A stretch of 23,809 bases of DNA, from contig DAIDBF010000047.1 of NCBI GenBank assembly GCA_027310235.1, positions 1-23,809 of the forward strand, given 5' to 3'. Of this stretch, positions 13,628 to 22,160 are shown piece by piece; the first letter of the stretch is position 1, and each line of letters begins with the position of its first letter. This DNA comes from a bacterium. GTDB taxonomy: Bacteria > Patescibacteriota > Minisyncoccia > UBA6257 > GWB1-50-10. The notes under the pieces were generated by a model. The model was not told the DNA's origin, did not search any database, and saw nothing but the letters and a program-made list of their open reading frames with translations. The position numbers and the translations under genes were made by a program.

Positions 13628-15174
13628 TGTACATGGATATTATCGCCAGTCGTCGTGTCATAGGTTTTTCCATTACAACCCGCATATTCATTTAGTGATC
13701 CGCCGAGTCCCGCAGCCTTCAAGGCGGCCATTGCTTTTGTCACATTACCGCACGGGTCATTCCCAGAAGCAGGGGTTGTGAGTTTTATATCGGCGCAAGT
13801 TCCTATTGCGTGACACGAAGCCATATGGTGAACCGTCGACGGCCAGGCCTCCGTTATATACCACGCGCTAGTTCCCCCCATCGCCTTACTAAACGCCTTC
13901 AGTTTTGTTATCAAGTCGGGGTTAAGTTTACACTCCCCGGTAGCGTTTAGAGAACTGTTATTTATTGTCTTGTCACACGGCTTGGAGTTGACCGCAAAAC
14001 CGGCGCTTACAACGGTTTCACAGGGACGTGAGGCATCTGTCCCCGCACACGCCTGAACGTCCACGTTATTAGAGGGCATATTTATTTTTGGATTTTCAGA
14101 AATGGTACACCGCCAGAACGGATTATTTCCGTCTTGTTCGCAGACATTATTTTTATCCGTCTTTCCATCCTTTCCTATGCAGTAATATTTTATCTTGGTA
14201 AGGAGAGTACCAAGGGCGCCTATTGGGCCGGCATTTACGGACTCAAGCGGAGGCGGGTTCGAAATATCAAAGTAATTAAACCCACCAGTGCTTGTGCTTG
14301 TGTCAATAGCCATAAGCACAGGGGTTCCTGTGTCGGCGTTTTTTGCCCTAAACTCCCACGTCTTGCAGGTGGGACTGTCCAAACTTTGCATTTTCGGGAC
14401 ACACAGCTGTAAATTGGAGTTTAGATCCACCATTTGTATCTCTGGTTTCGTGTTGTTACTATCTTTGGGGGCGAGATATGCATAAATAAGACACTCCGCC
14501 GTTGACGTTTCTCCTTGTTTTTTAAAATAAGGATAGAGCCACACCATTGACCCTTTTGGTATTGTGGGGTTACTAGCATAATAATCCCCCTCAACAATAC
14601 CAATCGCACTGGGTGTCACCGATCTTCTGTAGAGACAACTAAGGTCCGATCGTTGGTATTTTCCATCCCATACCTTAATAGTCTCAAATGTTTGCGTGCT
14701 GGAACTGACACAGTCGCTTGCGGTAAGCGAGTCGGTGGTTTGAGGAGATAGTTTTGCATCGCCTTCGCCTGCGGCGGGGAACTTGAGAAGTGTGATCTGA
14801 GGATTGATGGTGTTTAAGACCAGATATGAACCGAAGAGAAGAATGAGGCCAAATATCGAGGAGGTGATCATGTCCGAGGCCTCGCGCAACTTGTCAGGGC
14901 TTCCTGCGGAGACAATACGCATAATACCGCCCGCGACGATCATTCCTAAGGCGAGCGCCCCGCCGATCCACAAGCTGAATTTGTAGAGGTTATTGATGTA
15001 GGTAACGATATCGGTCGTCCCTGTTTTGCATCCCGGACAGGGAAAATCAACATTCACAATCTTGTCGTTTTGCCCCGCAGTTTGGGCGTGTGCAACTTGG
15101 GCGTGTGCAACAAAGCCGAACCCCGCGATGATGAGAAAAAGAAAAAGAATTGTCGTGATGTTTTTTTTCTTCAT
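13621..15174 (-). CDS. VirB2-like pilin domain fused to Cys-rich region and putative M15-type peptidase
   Basis: A 517-residue protein. ATG at 15172-15174 is chosen because it begins a clean signal peptide (MKKKNITTILFLFLIIAGFG, then AHAQ); the frame is open 17 codons further upstream. Residues ~40-125 contain two TM helices separated by a short basic loop (GIMRIVSAGSPDKLREASDM), the form of VirB2/TrbC-like pilins common in Patescibacteria. The middle (~140-420) is Cys-rich and probably disulfide-bonded outside the cell. The C-terminus has SCHAIGTCADIKL (His455, Asp462) and a final NIHVQW (His514), matching the SxHxxGxxxD...H zinc-ligand pattern of M15 peptidoglycan peptidases. The pilin call is good; the peptidase call is inferred from motif spacing. 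One base separates it from the preceding gene. Confidence 0.75.
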   Translation of the reverse strand: MKKKNITTILFLFLIIAGFGFVAHAQVAHAQTAGQNDKIVNVDFPCPGCKTGTTDIVTYINNLYKFSLWIGGALALGMIVAGGIMRIVSAGSPDKLREASDMITSSIFGLILLFGSYLVLNTINPQITLLKFPAAGEGDAKLSPQTTDSLTASDCVSSSTQTFETIKVWDGKYQRSDLSCLYRRSVTPSAIGIVEGDYYASNPTIPKGSMVWLYPYFKKQGETSTAECLIYAYLAPKDSNNTKPEIQMVDLNSNLQLCVPKMQSLDSPTCKTWEFRAKNADTGTPVLMAIDTSTSTGGFNYFDISNPPPLESVNAGPIGALGTLLTKIKYYCIGKDGKTDKNNVCEQDGNNPFWRCTISENPKINMPSNNVDVQACAGTDASRPCETVVSAGFAVNSKPCDKTINNSSLNATGECKLNPDLITKLKAFSKAMGGTSAWYITEAWPSTVHHMASCHAIGTCADIKLTTPASGNDPCGNVTKAMAALKAAGLGGSLNEYAGCNGKTYDTTTGDNIHVQW

Positions 15175-15175
15175 A

Positions 15176-15883
15176 TTATTGAGAGGTTTGTAGGGGAAGT
15201 ATAAGCAGGGTTTTTGCAATCTCAATCGGATCCAGATTGTTCTGCGCCGACACGGAGATCTGAATGGTGTTTTGTGATGCCGTCTGCGGCGTTCCTACGT
15301 TAAGTGAAAGAACCCCGGTTTTCGTGTCGGTCTGCGTCCCGTTCACCGACCAGAAAAACGCGAGATCATTGAGCGATCGTATGGAAAAAGAAAACGGAAT
15401 CGCATAAAACGTTGCCTGCGAGTTTGGTTGAACCACGCTTGCCGGAGCCCGGTAGCTCACTACGATTTCCGGTGATACGACGGGAATTTGAAGCGAGCCC
15501 TGAAACGAACCGTCTTTTGTCGTTATCTCGACCCGGATCGAGGCATAGCCGTCGTCTTCCCGAACAGTGTAGAAAGAAACGGTTTTAAGTCCCATGCCGG
15601 ACTTCAAAAATTCATCGTCAAGAAACCAACGTATCGTGGCTCCGGAAATATCCGTGAGCTTATTATTTTGAATAAGCTCCACGGACGCCACCACCTCGGT
15701 GTGCGGCGCGGGAAGCGATTTTCCGGCAAAGTCCGCGGGGAAGTAGTTATTCGCTTGCCATGTGATGATCGCCTGCCCCCCGGCGGTTTGTGCCGAAGAA
15801 TATGGAGAAAAAACAAACACTAAAAGGAATAGCACAGCAGTGAATGACAACACACCTTTCTTGATTGGTTTGTAATTTATCAT
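15176..15883 (-). CDS. Secreted Ig-like protein of the T4SS-like cluster
   Basis: A 235-residue exported protein. ATG at 15881-15883 is chosen because it directly precedes a basic start and signal peptide (MINYKPIKKGVLSFTAVLFL, cleavage probably after YSSAQ); the open frame extends 36 codons upstream with a non-signal-like sequence. The mature part is rich in beta-strand patterns (ATIRWFLDDEF, ASIRVEITTKDGSFQGSLQI, DLAFFWSVNGTQTDTK), consistent with two Ig/PKD-like modules. It ends at TAA one base before the pilin-fusion ATG, so the two are almost certainly co-expressed. I do not recognise a named family. It may be an assembly or surface partner of the pilin, by position only. Confidence 0.75.
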   Translation of the reverse strand: MINYKPIKKGVLSFTAVLFLLVFVFSPYSSAQTAGGQAIITWQANNYFPADFAGKSLPAPHTEVVASVELIQNNKLTDISGATIRWFLDDEFLKSGMGLKTVSFYTVREDDGYASIRVEITTKDGSFQGSLQIPVVSPEIVVSYRAPASVVQPNSQATFYAIPFSFSIRSLNDLAFFWSVNGTQTDTKTGVLSLNVGTPQTASQNTIQISVSAQNNLDPIEIAKTLLILPLQTSQ

Positions 15884-15905
15884 TTGGATTTTGGAATTTC
15901 TTTTA

Positions 15906-16343
15906 TTATACCTTACCTCCCGCCGCTCCCGCGACCTTCTCCGCCACCGCGAACTTCTCGGGGTGGTTGTGAATATACACCTCAACGACAAACATAACGG
16001 TATTTACGAAGAGAGGTATCCAAGGAATGACGTTCGCAATTCTTTTAAACACCCACCTCCCGATTTTCGTCACATGAGGGTCGTTTTTTGCCCTAAACCA
16101 AAGCCAGAGCGAGCCGGCAACCCCATTTCTCAAGACCGGACTTATTACCGCTCCGATCACCGTGTAATCAAGCGCCAGAGATATTACATCCGTGGTAAAG
16201 GTGTACAAAAACCCCACCATCGTTTCGGAGAGAGTAAAATTATCGTCGGAATCCAATCCTCCCACCCGAAGCGCCTCCTCCTTTTTCGCGGTGTTCGCGG
16301 TTTGTCTTGCCGCCCCCCCGGTCTTTTTGGGAAGTTCCACCAT
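15906..16343 (-). CDS. Small two-TM protein of the T4SS-like cluster, unknown
   Basis: A 145-residue protein with a hydrophilic N-terminus (MVELPKKTGGAARQTANTAK), one hydrophobic segment at about 43-71, a basic loop (RAKNDPHVTKIGRWVFKR, 84-101) and a second segment at about 103-124, then a short Ala/Gly tail. No enzyme motif is visible. It starts three bases after the VirB4 stop and ends 22 bases before the Ig-like gene, so it is clearly part of the cluster. It could be an inner-membrane scaffold for the ATPase, but nothing in the sequence proves this. Confidence 0.75.
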   Translation of the reverse strand: MVELPKKTGGAARQTANTAKKEEALRVGGLDSDDNFTLSETMVGFLYTFTTDVISLALDYTVIGAVISPVLRNGVAGSLWLWFRAKNDPHVTKIGRWVFKRIANVIPWIPLFVNTVMFVVEVYIHNHPEKFAVAEKVAGAAGGKV

Positions 16344-16346
16344 GGT

Positions 16347-18101
16347 TTATTTTTGCTGTAAGCCCTTTATCTCCATAATCTGTTCTGGATTCGTGGTGAT
16401 AATCTGATCCTCGGTGTAAGAAGGGATGATCTTGATCGCGACATGTTTTAAACCCGCGAAAAAGAGCCCTTCGCCGATACCTGCCTGGAGAAGAAATGCC
16501 GCCTCCCCTTCCGTAAGGTTGAATGCCTTGATCAGCACCTCAATCGAGGTGGGAGATTGTTTTAAAAGTAACTGGAGCGACGAGTTCGTGATAATCGGCT
16601 TCCCGTACTCCGATTTCAGAAAGTCGTCGACATCCTGCGTGATAGTGACAACGCCCAGATAATACTTTCGCGCCCGCTTTACGAGCCCGAAAAGGAATGA
16701 AGCGCTGTCCTTATGTTTCATCATGAGCCACGCCTCGTCGATTACGAGCATTCGTTTTTTAAGTTCAGATCTGATGATATTCCAGACAAAGTTCAATATG
16801 ATATACATCGCGATCGGTCGCAGCTCTTCCTCGAGATCGCGGATCGAAAACACAATGAGACGATTCTTGATATCCACGTTTGTGGGCGCATTCGTAAATC
16901 CTGAGTAGGAGCCGTGGGTGAACTTGTCGAGCCGCTGGCCGATGCCGCGTCCGCCCTCGGTATTCATAAGAATCGTCTGCAGGTCTTCGAGGAGCGGCGG
17001 ATTCAATTCTTTCATGCTTCCGAAGTTCTCGGCGGTGATGTCGCGCGAAGCGTATGTTTCCGTGATGGCGCGATCGAGAAGCGACTCTTCTTCCGGGGTT
17101 ATTTCTCCCAGCATAAGCTTCACGAGCCCCGTGAGGTTTAAAATGTGTGATTTGAAGACGTCGGCCGGTTCGTCGCCTTCGGGAATGATAGGGATGTCGA
17201 ATGGATTGATGTGGCTCGGCGAGGTCAAGGAAATTTTGAAGTAACTCCCGCCGATCGCGTTCGCCAAGTTCTCATACTCGTTCTCTGGATCGATGACGAT
17301 TACGTTCGTGCCCACCATCATCGAGCGAAGAATCTGAAGCTTCGCCGCGTAGGATTTTCCTGAACCGGATTTTGCGAAGATCGTCATATTCGCATTCTCG
17401 AGAGAATAACGATCAAAGATAATCAAGCTGTTGTTGTGCATATTCACCCCGTAAAGGATGCCTTTTTCCGAGGTAAGATCGGGGGAAATGAAAGGAAAGA
17501 GCGAAGAGGCCGGGCCGGTATTCAATGAAGTTCTTACGGCGAGCTCGTCCGAGGCAATCGGAAATACGGAGTTTAATCCTTCCGACTGTCTGAAAAGTGC
17601 GGGCTTTGCATATACGAGCTTGCTTTCGAGCGCGTTCATAACTCTGCTTTCCACCTCGGAAAGTTCCTCGAGCGCGGAAGCATACACGGTAATGTACGCT
17701 CCAACCTCGAAGAGGCGCTCGCGCGCCTGTTGAAGAGAGTCGCGGAGCGTCTCGACATCCTCGTACGCCGTCTCAAGCATCGGATCGCGCACCAATCCCT
17801 TCTCCTGTTTCTCCCCGATCTCCGCCTCGATCTGTGCCACCTTCTTTCTGAGATTTCGGAGTGCAAGCGCCGTATCCATCGGGTACATCACGATAGAAAT
17901 ATCCATCATGTTCGGGAGATTGATAATTTCGGAGAACCAGCCCGCGGAAAGGAAGCGGGGGTAGGTGAAAACGAAAAAAGTTTTTGCGTAGAAATCGCCC
18001 AACTTCAAATAGTTGGCATTTATCTCGAGCCCCGCGGGCGCGATGATGTTCGGAAGGTCGCCTTCTCCCGGCTTGTACGCTTGAGGAATAGTTATTTTCA
18101 T
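16347..18101 (-). CDS. virB4: VirB4/TraC-type secretion ATPase
   Basis: A 584-residue motor ATPase of type IV secretion systems. An N-terminal part with a coiled-coil stretch (about 80-135) precedes a RecA-like domain with Walker A AKSGSGKSYAAK (243-254, Lys249), DPENEYENL (271-279), Walker B RMLVIDEAW (450-458) and TITQDVDDF (487-495) with its sensor Gln489. All the residues needed for ATP hydrolysis are visible. It would act on the cytoplasmic side with PrgI and the VirB6-like channel. Its length is short for VirB4 (about 800), and the missing N-terminal portion appears to be supplied by the preceding separate gene, with which it overlaps as ATGA (18098-18101). Confidence 0.93.
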   Translation of the reverse strand: MKITIPQAYKPGEGDLPNIIAPAGLEINANYLKLGDFYAKTFFVFTYPRFLSAGWFSEIINLPNMMDISIVMYPMDTALALRNLRKKVAQIEAEIGEKQEKGLVRDPMLETAYEDVETLRDSLQQARERLFEVGAYITVYASALEELSEVESRVMNALESKLVYAKPALFRQSEGLNSVFPIASDELAVRTSLNTGPASSLFPFISPDLTSEKGILYGVNMHNNSLIIFDRYSLENANMTIFAKSGSGKSYAAKLQILRSMMVGTNVIVIDPENEYENLANAIGGSYFKISLTSPSHINPFDIPIIPEGDEPADVFKSHILNLTGLVKLMLGEITPEEESLLDRAITETYASRDITAENFGSMKELNPPLLEDLQTILMNTEGGRGIGQRLDKFTHGSYSGFTNAPTNVDIKNRLIVFSIRDLEEELRPIAMYIILNFVWNIIRSELKKRMLVIDEAWLMMKHKDSASFLFGLVKRARKYYLGVVTITQDVDDFLKSEYGKPIITNSSLQLLLKQSPTSIEVLIKAFNLTEGEAAFLLQAGIGEGLFFAGLKHVAIKIIPSYTEDQIITTNPEQIMEIKGLQQK

Positions 18102-18733
18102 ACTACAACGCCTTTTTTATCGACAATCTGGGGATTGTAAAGATTGTAGAAGAGTTCGATAAGCTCCTCATTTTCAAGCGGCACCGCTCTCAAATCGATT
18201 GCCGCGAGTCCTTCCATTACCTGCGTAGCGCGCTCCTTGAGCTGGGCAGTATTCTCCCCCTCTGTGGTGTCTTTCGTGTGTTCCGCCGCGCCGTGTTTTT
18301 TACCGAAGAGTCCGAGAATTCCTTTTGTGCCGGAAGGAAGCGAGACCGGATCGTAAGGAACGATCACAAAGAAATTTTTGTTGATAATCGCGTTTTCTTC
18401 TATAAAATTCCTCACGAAGTTGATATATTCCTCGATCTGTACCCGCAAAAGCTCGTTCGTCTCCTCCTTTTTATGCTCTTCCATATTTGCGAGGTATCTT
18501 GCGATATTTACTTTTCTCGAGTGGATGAAAAACTGGATACCGAAATCGAGCGAGTTCAAAAATCGCTGGAAATTCGCGAGAATGGCGCCCTGCTCGCCCT
18601 CGGATTTGAGCTCGAAGTTAATGCCGCTCACGATCAAGACCTGCCGCAATCCGCCGTTTTTGAGATACACGATCCCGTCGCGGATTTCTTTTATCTTTAC
18701 GAATTGTTGTGATGCCTGTGTTACTTCTGCCAT
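18098..18733 (-). CDS. TraC-like protein, probable detached VirB4 N-terminal domain
   Basis: A 211-residue cytoplasmic protein. GIVYLKNGGLRQVLIVSGINF (20-40) and LANFQRFLNSLDFGIQFFIHSRKV (52-75) match the start of VirB4/TraC proteins, which in other systems is fused to the ATPase. A Lys/Glu-rich helix (83-118) and a Gly/Lys loop (136-150) follow. It has no Walker motifs. Its stop overlaps the VirB4 ATG, so the two subunits are probably made in equal amounts and work together. Upstream lie 155 bases with the second repeat hairpin, and no Shine-Dalgarno site is visible. Confidence 0.8.
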   Translation of the reverse strand: MAEVTQASQQFVKIKEIRDGIVYLKNGGLRQVLIVSGINFELKSEGEQGAILANFQRFLNSLDFGIQFFIHSRKVNIARYLANMEEHKKEETNELLRVQIEEYINFVRNFIEENAIINKNFFVIVPYDPVSLPSGTKGILGLFGKKHGAAEHTKDTTEGENTAQLKERATQVMEGLAAIDLRAVPLENEELIELFYNLYNPQIVDKKGVVV

Positions 18734-18780
18734 GTCTTTAGTGTAAACTCTATTTCTTATTTTTACGAATCATAGACAAT

Positions 18781-18799
18781 CTTAAAAATGATTTTTAAG
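18781..18799. repeat. Small AT-rich palindrome
   Basis: CTTAAAAAT (18781-18789) and ATTTTTAAG (18791-18799) form a perfect nine-base palindrome around one base. It abuts, and shares its last G with, the left arm of the repeat hairpin. On the - strand it lies downstream of that hairpin in the T4SS transcript and about 48 bases before the TraC-like start codon. Confidence 0.55.
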
Positions 18800-18877
18800 G
18801 AACTTTGTATAGTTAAAAAGTGGGTAAGACTTGGGCTAGCGCCCCGGAGCGCACACTTTTTAGCTATACAAAGTTCC
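18799..18877 (-). repeat. Repeat hairpin, copy 2, inside the T4SS-like operon
   Basis: Arms at 18799-18821 and 18855-18877 pair over 23 bases with one mismatch. The loop (18822-18854) is exactly the 33-base core seen in copy 1, on the opposite strand (29/33 identical, including CCAAGTCTTACCC and GCGCTCCGGG on the - strand). The arms are AT-rich here and mixed in copy 1, with no shared sequence. It fills the only large gap in the cluster (18734-18888), between prgI and the TraC-like gene, where it may affect mRNA processing, attenuation or local promoter use. Confidence 0.8.
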
Positions 18878-18888
18878 GAATCCCATTT

Positions 18889-19383
18889 TTATGATGAGTA
18901 GTCCACTCTCTTTGCTTGCTCCCGCTCCCCCGTAAGGCGTACCACCGTCTCATACCGTTCCCGCGCGTCCGCCTGCGGTTGTTTCAAAAAAAACTTGCCG
19001 GTCGTAACCGAGAGCGCAATCGATTTTAATTTCTCCTGAATGTGCATATTCTTTCTTGCGTTCTCGATCGCTTCGATTTTTTCGAGATCAATCGTGGTTT
19101 CGGGAGATTTTCTTTGCCAGGTGTAGGTACGCGGTTTCCAGAAATAATTGAACGCAGAAGTGAGAAGCTTCGGAAACCCTTGCCCATTAATCTTCACGAA
19201 CGCGAGAAGCACGGCCGCAGTGCCTACAATGAGCGTGAGAAGAAGCCAGAGAAAAAAACTGAATATCCGAAACCCCGTGAAGCTTATAAGCGCTGCCGCC
19301 GCGAGGTATAGAAACTGGGCGAGCGTCAGAAATCCGATGATTTTCGGCTTCTCTTCTATAAATTGTGGAACCTGAAACTCCAT
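18889..19383 (-). CDS. PrgI family (VirB3-like) membrane protein
   Basis: A 164-residue protein with the characteristic PrgI start MEFQVPQFIEEKPKIIGFLT. Two adjacent TM helices follow (about 22-40 and 42-63), then a cytoplasmic domain beginning KINGQGFPKLLTSAFNYFW and a long charged helical tail. PrgI proteins occur next to VirB4 in Gram-positive-type and Patescibacteria secretion loci and are thought to anchor VirB4 to the membrane as VirB3 does. The stop lies 155 bases before the TraC-like gene, and its own start lies three bases after the preceding stop. Confidence 0.9.
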   Translation of the reverse strand: MEFQVPQFIEEKPKIIGFLTLAQFLYLAAAALISFTGFRIFSFFLWLLLTLIVGTAAVLLAFVKINGQGFPKLLTSAFNYFWKPRTYTWQRKSPETTIDLEKIEAIENARKNMHIQEKLKSIALSVTTGKFFLKQPQADARERYETVVRLTGEREQAKRVDYSS

Positions 19384-19386
19384 TCT

Positions 19387-20379
19387 TTATTTTCTAAGAT
19401 CGATTGTGTTTCCTTCAAGGCGGGGGATCCCCTCGTCCCCCTCTTTCGGTAGTTCACTTTTCGGTTCTTCTTTCTTTTCTTCAAACGAAGGGCCGATCGC
19501 TTCGTGCGCGGGGACATTTTTCTGTTCGTCTCTCGCGGGGCTTTGCGCGCCGAACCACTTAAAAGACCAGGGCGCCTTCTTTGCGGGGGTGGTGCCATTC
19601 AAGGGCGTCTCGGCCTCCGTCGCCTTTGCTACCTCGGCGGGCTTGAAGACACTCTCTCCTAACGGAGTCCTGAGCTCGCTGTAATGAACCACTCTTTTTT
19701 CCTTATCTTCTTTTGTTTCCCCAAAAAGCTCGATCTTCGCTTGTATCGGTTTTTCCGATGGTTTCCCCTCTTTCTTTTTTCCGAAAAATCCGCCCAAAGA
19801 GAAAGAAAACTTTTTGAGCAGCGGCTGTGCGTTCTCCGCAATCGGTTTCTCTTCTTGGAGTATAAATGGATTTTCCTCGGTTTTTACCGCCTCCGCGGGC
19901 AGCCTCTCTGAAACATTAATCGGGAGCGTCTCCTCCGGTTCGGACACCTCCTTTCCGAGCCCCTCAAATGTGATGGTTTTTTTCTCCAACTCGACTTTCT
20001 CGTTTGATATGTTCGTTTCATCCGCTTCAACAAACAACTCCTTCGAGAGCGGTTTATAACTTTTTTCGAGTAGGTCTTTTAAGGGATGAAAGAGCTGACC
20101 ATCGAGTTCTTTTGCGAGTGCGTTTGCGTGAGTGTGATTCAAAAACATTCGCTCCGCTATCTCGAAGTTTAAGTCATTTAAAGAAATAAAACCGAGTGAC
20201 ACCAACACTATGAGTTGTTTTAAAACAAGTGTCTTGTCTTCGTCGATGAAGTGTTTATGAATAATGCTGTCGGTAATCTTCGTTAAGTCATCCGAAAGCA
20301 AGAAATCCTTTATCTCGTCCGGAGCGTTTAAAAATCTTAACTCGATTTTTGTCGGTGTGATAAGTAAATAATCTGCCAT
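19387..20379 (-). CDS. Cytoplasmic protein with disordered tail, T4SS-like cluster, unknown
   Basis: A 330-residue protein without signal peptide or TM segment. The first ~125 residues look folded and helical (MADYLLITPTKIELRFLNAP, then LKQLIVLVSLGFISLNDLNF). The rest is low-complexity, rich in Glu, Lys and Pro (for example EEKKEEPKSELPKEGDEG), and ends in a compact RLEGNTIDLRK. This shape suggests an adaptor with a flexible linker and a C-terminal docking peptide. It sits tightly between the VirB6-like gene (5-base gap) and prgI (3-base gap). I recognise no family. Confidence 0.75.
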   Translation of the reverse strand: MADYLLITPTKIELRFLNAPDEIKDFLLSDDLTKITDSIIHKHFIDEDKTLVLKQLIVLVSLGFISLNDLNFEIAERMFLNHTHANALAKELDGQLFHPLKDLLEKSYKPLSKELFVEADETNISNEKVELEKKTITFEGLGKEVSEPEETLPINVSERLPAEAVKTEENPFILQEEKPIAENAQPLLKKFSFSLGGFFGKKKEGKPSEKPIQAKIELFGETKEDKEKRVVHYSELRTPLGESVFKPAEVAKATEAETPLNGTTPAKKAPWSFKWFGAQSPARDEQKNVPAHEAIGPSFEEKKEEPKSELPKEGDEGIPRLEGNTIDLRK

Positions 20380-20384
20380 ATGTT

Positions 20385-22139
20385 TTAGGCTGGGTTTTTT
20401 TGGTCGCCCGATGTTTTTGGTTGTTCTTCTTCTGTTTCTGCGTTCTCGGGCACGGCGAATCCAACCGGAATTTTAAACTCTTTTTGTGGTGGTTTTCTTG
20501 AGTCTTCCATGGTGCGCGTTGTCCTTTTTACCGCTTTTTCAAATCTCGCAAGCTCTGTCTCCAACTCCCCTTCCATGGCTCTTAATCTTTCCAACTTTCC
20601 CTCATCTCTTCCGCCACCCTCCTCGTCTTCTATCGCTTTTCTGACATCCGCAAGGTCTATTTCTACAGTCGACTTCCCTCTTTTTTCCTTTTTGAGGAAC
20701 AACCCCGATCCCTCCTTCGCTCCCGCAACAACACTTCCAAAGAATGTTCCTTCATACGGTTTCACTGGCTTCACGGCAGATCTTTGAAGGTTTTTAGCGG
20801 CCCCCTCGGCAGCTCTCGATGGTGCGCCCGCAAGAAACTGAAGTGGCTTCAAGAATGGGTAAGACGCAAAATACGCGGCCTTTTTTGCAAAACTCTTGCC
20901 CTTTGCATTTTTGTCCCACTTCGGAGTGTACATGGCAAATCTTCCAAGGCCGCCACCTAATTTTCCTAACGCCCCTGTCGTTTTTTGTCCCGCGTCACTT
21001 TGTGCGAATTTTTGTTTGTTCCTTTGATATTTTTCTCCTGCCTTTCCCACAAGATACTTTCCCGCACCCTTCCCTATGCCCTTTGCTGCGCCCACTGCCG
21101 CGTTGGCGCCCGCAATCCCCATCTTCTGTGCTGCAATCACGCCGCCGATCAAAAATCCGCAAAGCGCCACCATTTGCATCCCTTGAGTGATTACGGTCGA
21201 GAGCCCCCCGAACACTCCGCCTCCGGAAGGGGGCTGTGCCGTATCTTTGAGAAAACTCAGGGAGAGTATCGAGAGATAGATAAAGAAAAGCATCGCGGGC
21301 TGGAAAAACACCCACTGGAAAAACGTATTCCACCACTTCGAGAAGAGATGTCTCAGGGCGGGGAAGACCCAGAAGAGCCACGCGATAGGCGCGATAATAA
21401 GAAGGAAGGAGAGTACGATGAAACGTATCATGAGCATCCCCGCGAGGAGAAACATCACCATCGAGGCGATAAGCGAAAAGACGGTGATAAAGGCGAGATT
21501 CCCGATGCTTATAAGTATCGCGGCGGAAAATCCGGTCCATGCGCCCCCCTGCTCCGACGGATCGGGCGGCGGCGGGTTGTCCGGAGGAAGGAATAAGCGC
21601 TGGGGCCCGAACGCGGATGCGAGCGAGTCGGTGAAGGCCGAGTAGTCGCCCGGTCTCGCCCCCATCTTATCCAGGAACGATTGAGAGAGCGTGCCCGCGA
21701 AGTTGATGAACACTCCGCTAATCGTGAGACTGAAGTTCACGATAATCGCGGCGCCGATCAGCATCGGAAGCAATTTTTTCGCGCCGTAGCTTTGGATCCG
21801 AAGAATGGTCGCGAAGGCGATAATAATGATAAGAAGTACGAAGCCGAGATTCGCGATATCTCTCGAAATTTTCCATCCCACGACAACGAGCGCGTTTGAT
21901 GAAGAAAGAATCTGGCTATTAAAGTTCATCGCGATCCCCACGAAGAAGTTCGCGATCATAAAGAGAATGCCGAATATAAAGGAGAGTATGTATGCAATTC
22001 CCCTCAAAACCGAGGTGAGGATCATGGTCGGCGAGAAGATGTCCCAGATGGCGGCGTGGGCGAAGAGGGGTGTAATAAAAACGAGCATCGCGAGGATTCC
22101 CGCAAGGAGTACCATCGTCTTTTTTGTTGATTGCTTCAT
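20385..22139 (-). CDS. VirB6/TrbL-like polytopic channel protein
   Basis: A 584-residue protein with a signal-like first helix (about 8-29) and seven or so further hydrophobic segments (about 44-73, 96-112, 124-147, 205-235, 238-258, 278-296 and 318-337). The stretch WLFWVFPALRHLFSKWWNTF with QWVFFQPAMLFFIYL is the aromatic region typical of the VirB6/TrbL family, which forms the inner-membrane channel of type IV secretion. A Pro-rich loop (LPPDNPPPPDPSEQ, 184-197) is probably external. The last ~240 residues are a soluble tail, first Ala/Gly/Lys-rich and then acidic with a coiled-coil-like part, longer than in most relatives. The start lies 21 bases after the preceding stop. Confidence 0.88.
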   Translation of the reverse strand: MKQSTKKTMVLLAGILAMLVFITPLFAHAAIWDIFSPTMILTSVLRGIAYILSFIFGILFMIANFFVGIAMNFNSQILSSSNALVVVGWKISRDIANLGFVLLIIIIAFATILRIQSYGAKKLLPMLIGAAIIVNFSLTISGVFINFAGTLSQSFLDKMGARPGDYSAFTDSLASAFGPQRLFLPPDNPPPPDPSEQGGAWTGFSAAILISIGNLAFITVFSLIASMVMFLLAGMLMIRFIVLSFLLIIAPIAWLFWVFPALRHLFSKWWNTFFQWVFFQPAMLFFIYLSILSLSFLKDTAQPPSGGGVFGGLSTVITQGMQMVALCGFLIGGVIAAQKMGIAGANAAVGAAKGIGKGAGKYLVGKAGEKYQRNKQKFAQSDAGQKTTGALGKLGGGLGRFAMYTPKWDKNAKGKSFAKKAAYFASYPFLKPLQFLAGAPSRAAEGAAKNLQRSAVKPVKPYEGTFFGSVVAGAKEGSGLFLKKEKRGKSTVEIDLADVRKAIEDEEGGGRDEGKLERLRAMEGELETELARFEKAVKRTTRTMEDSRKPPQKEFKIPVGFAVPENAETEEEQPKTSGDQKNPA

Positions 22140-22160
22140 GATAGGGCGTTCTTAGTACTA

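Noticed and set aside
15884..15991. 36-codon extension of the secreted Ig-like protein
   Set aside because: The extra sequence is Arg-rich and would bury the signal peptide; it overlaps the end of the preceding gene.
20853..20866. GGGTAAGAC inside the VirB6-like gene, as in the repeat core
   Set aside because: Only nine bases match, no hairpin arms surround it, and it is explained by coding sequence.
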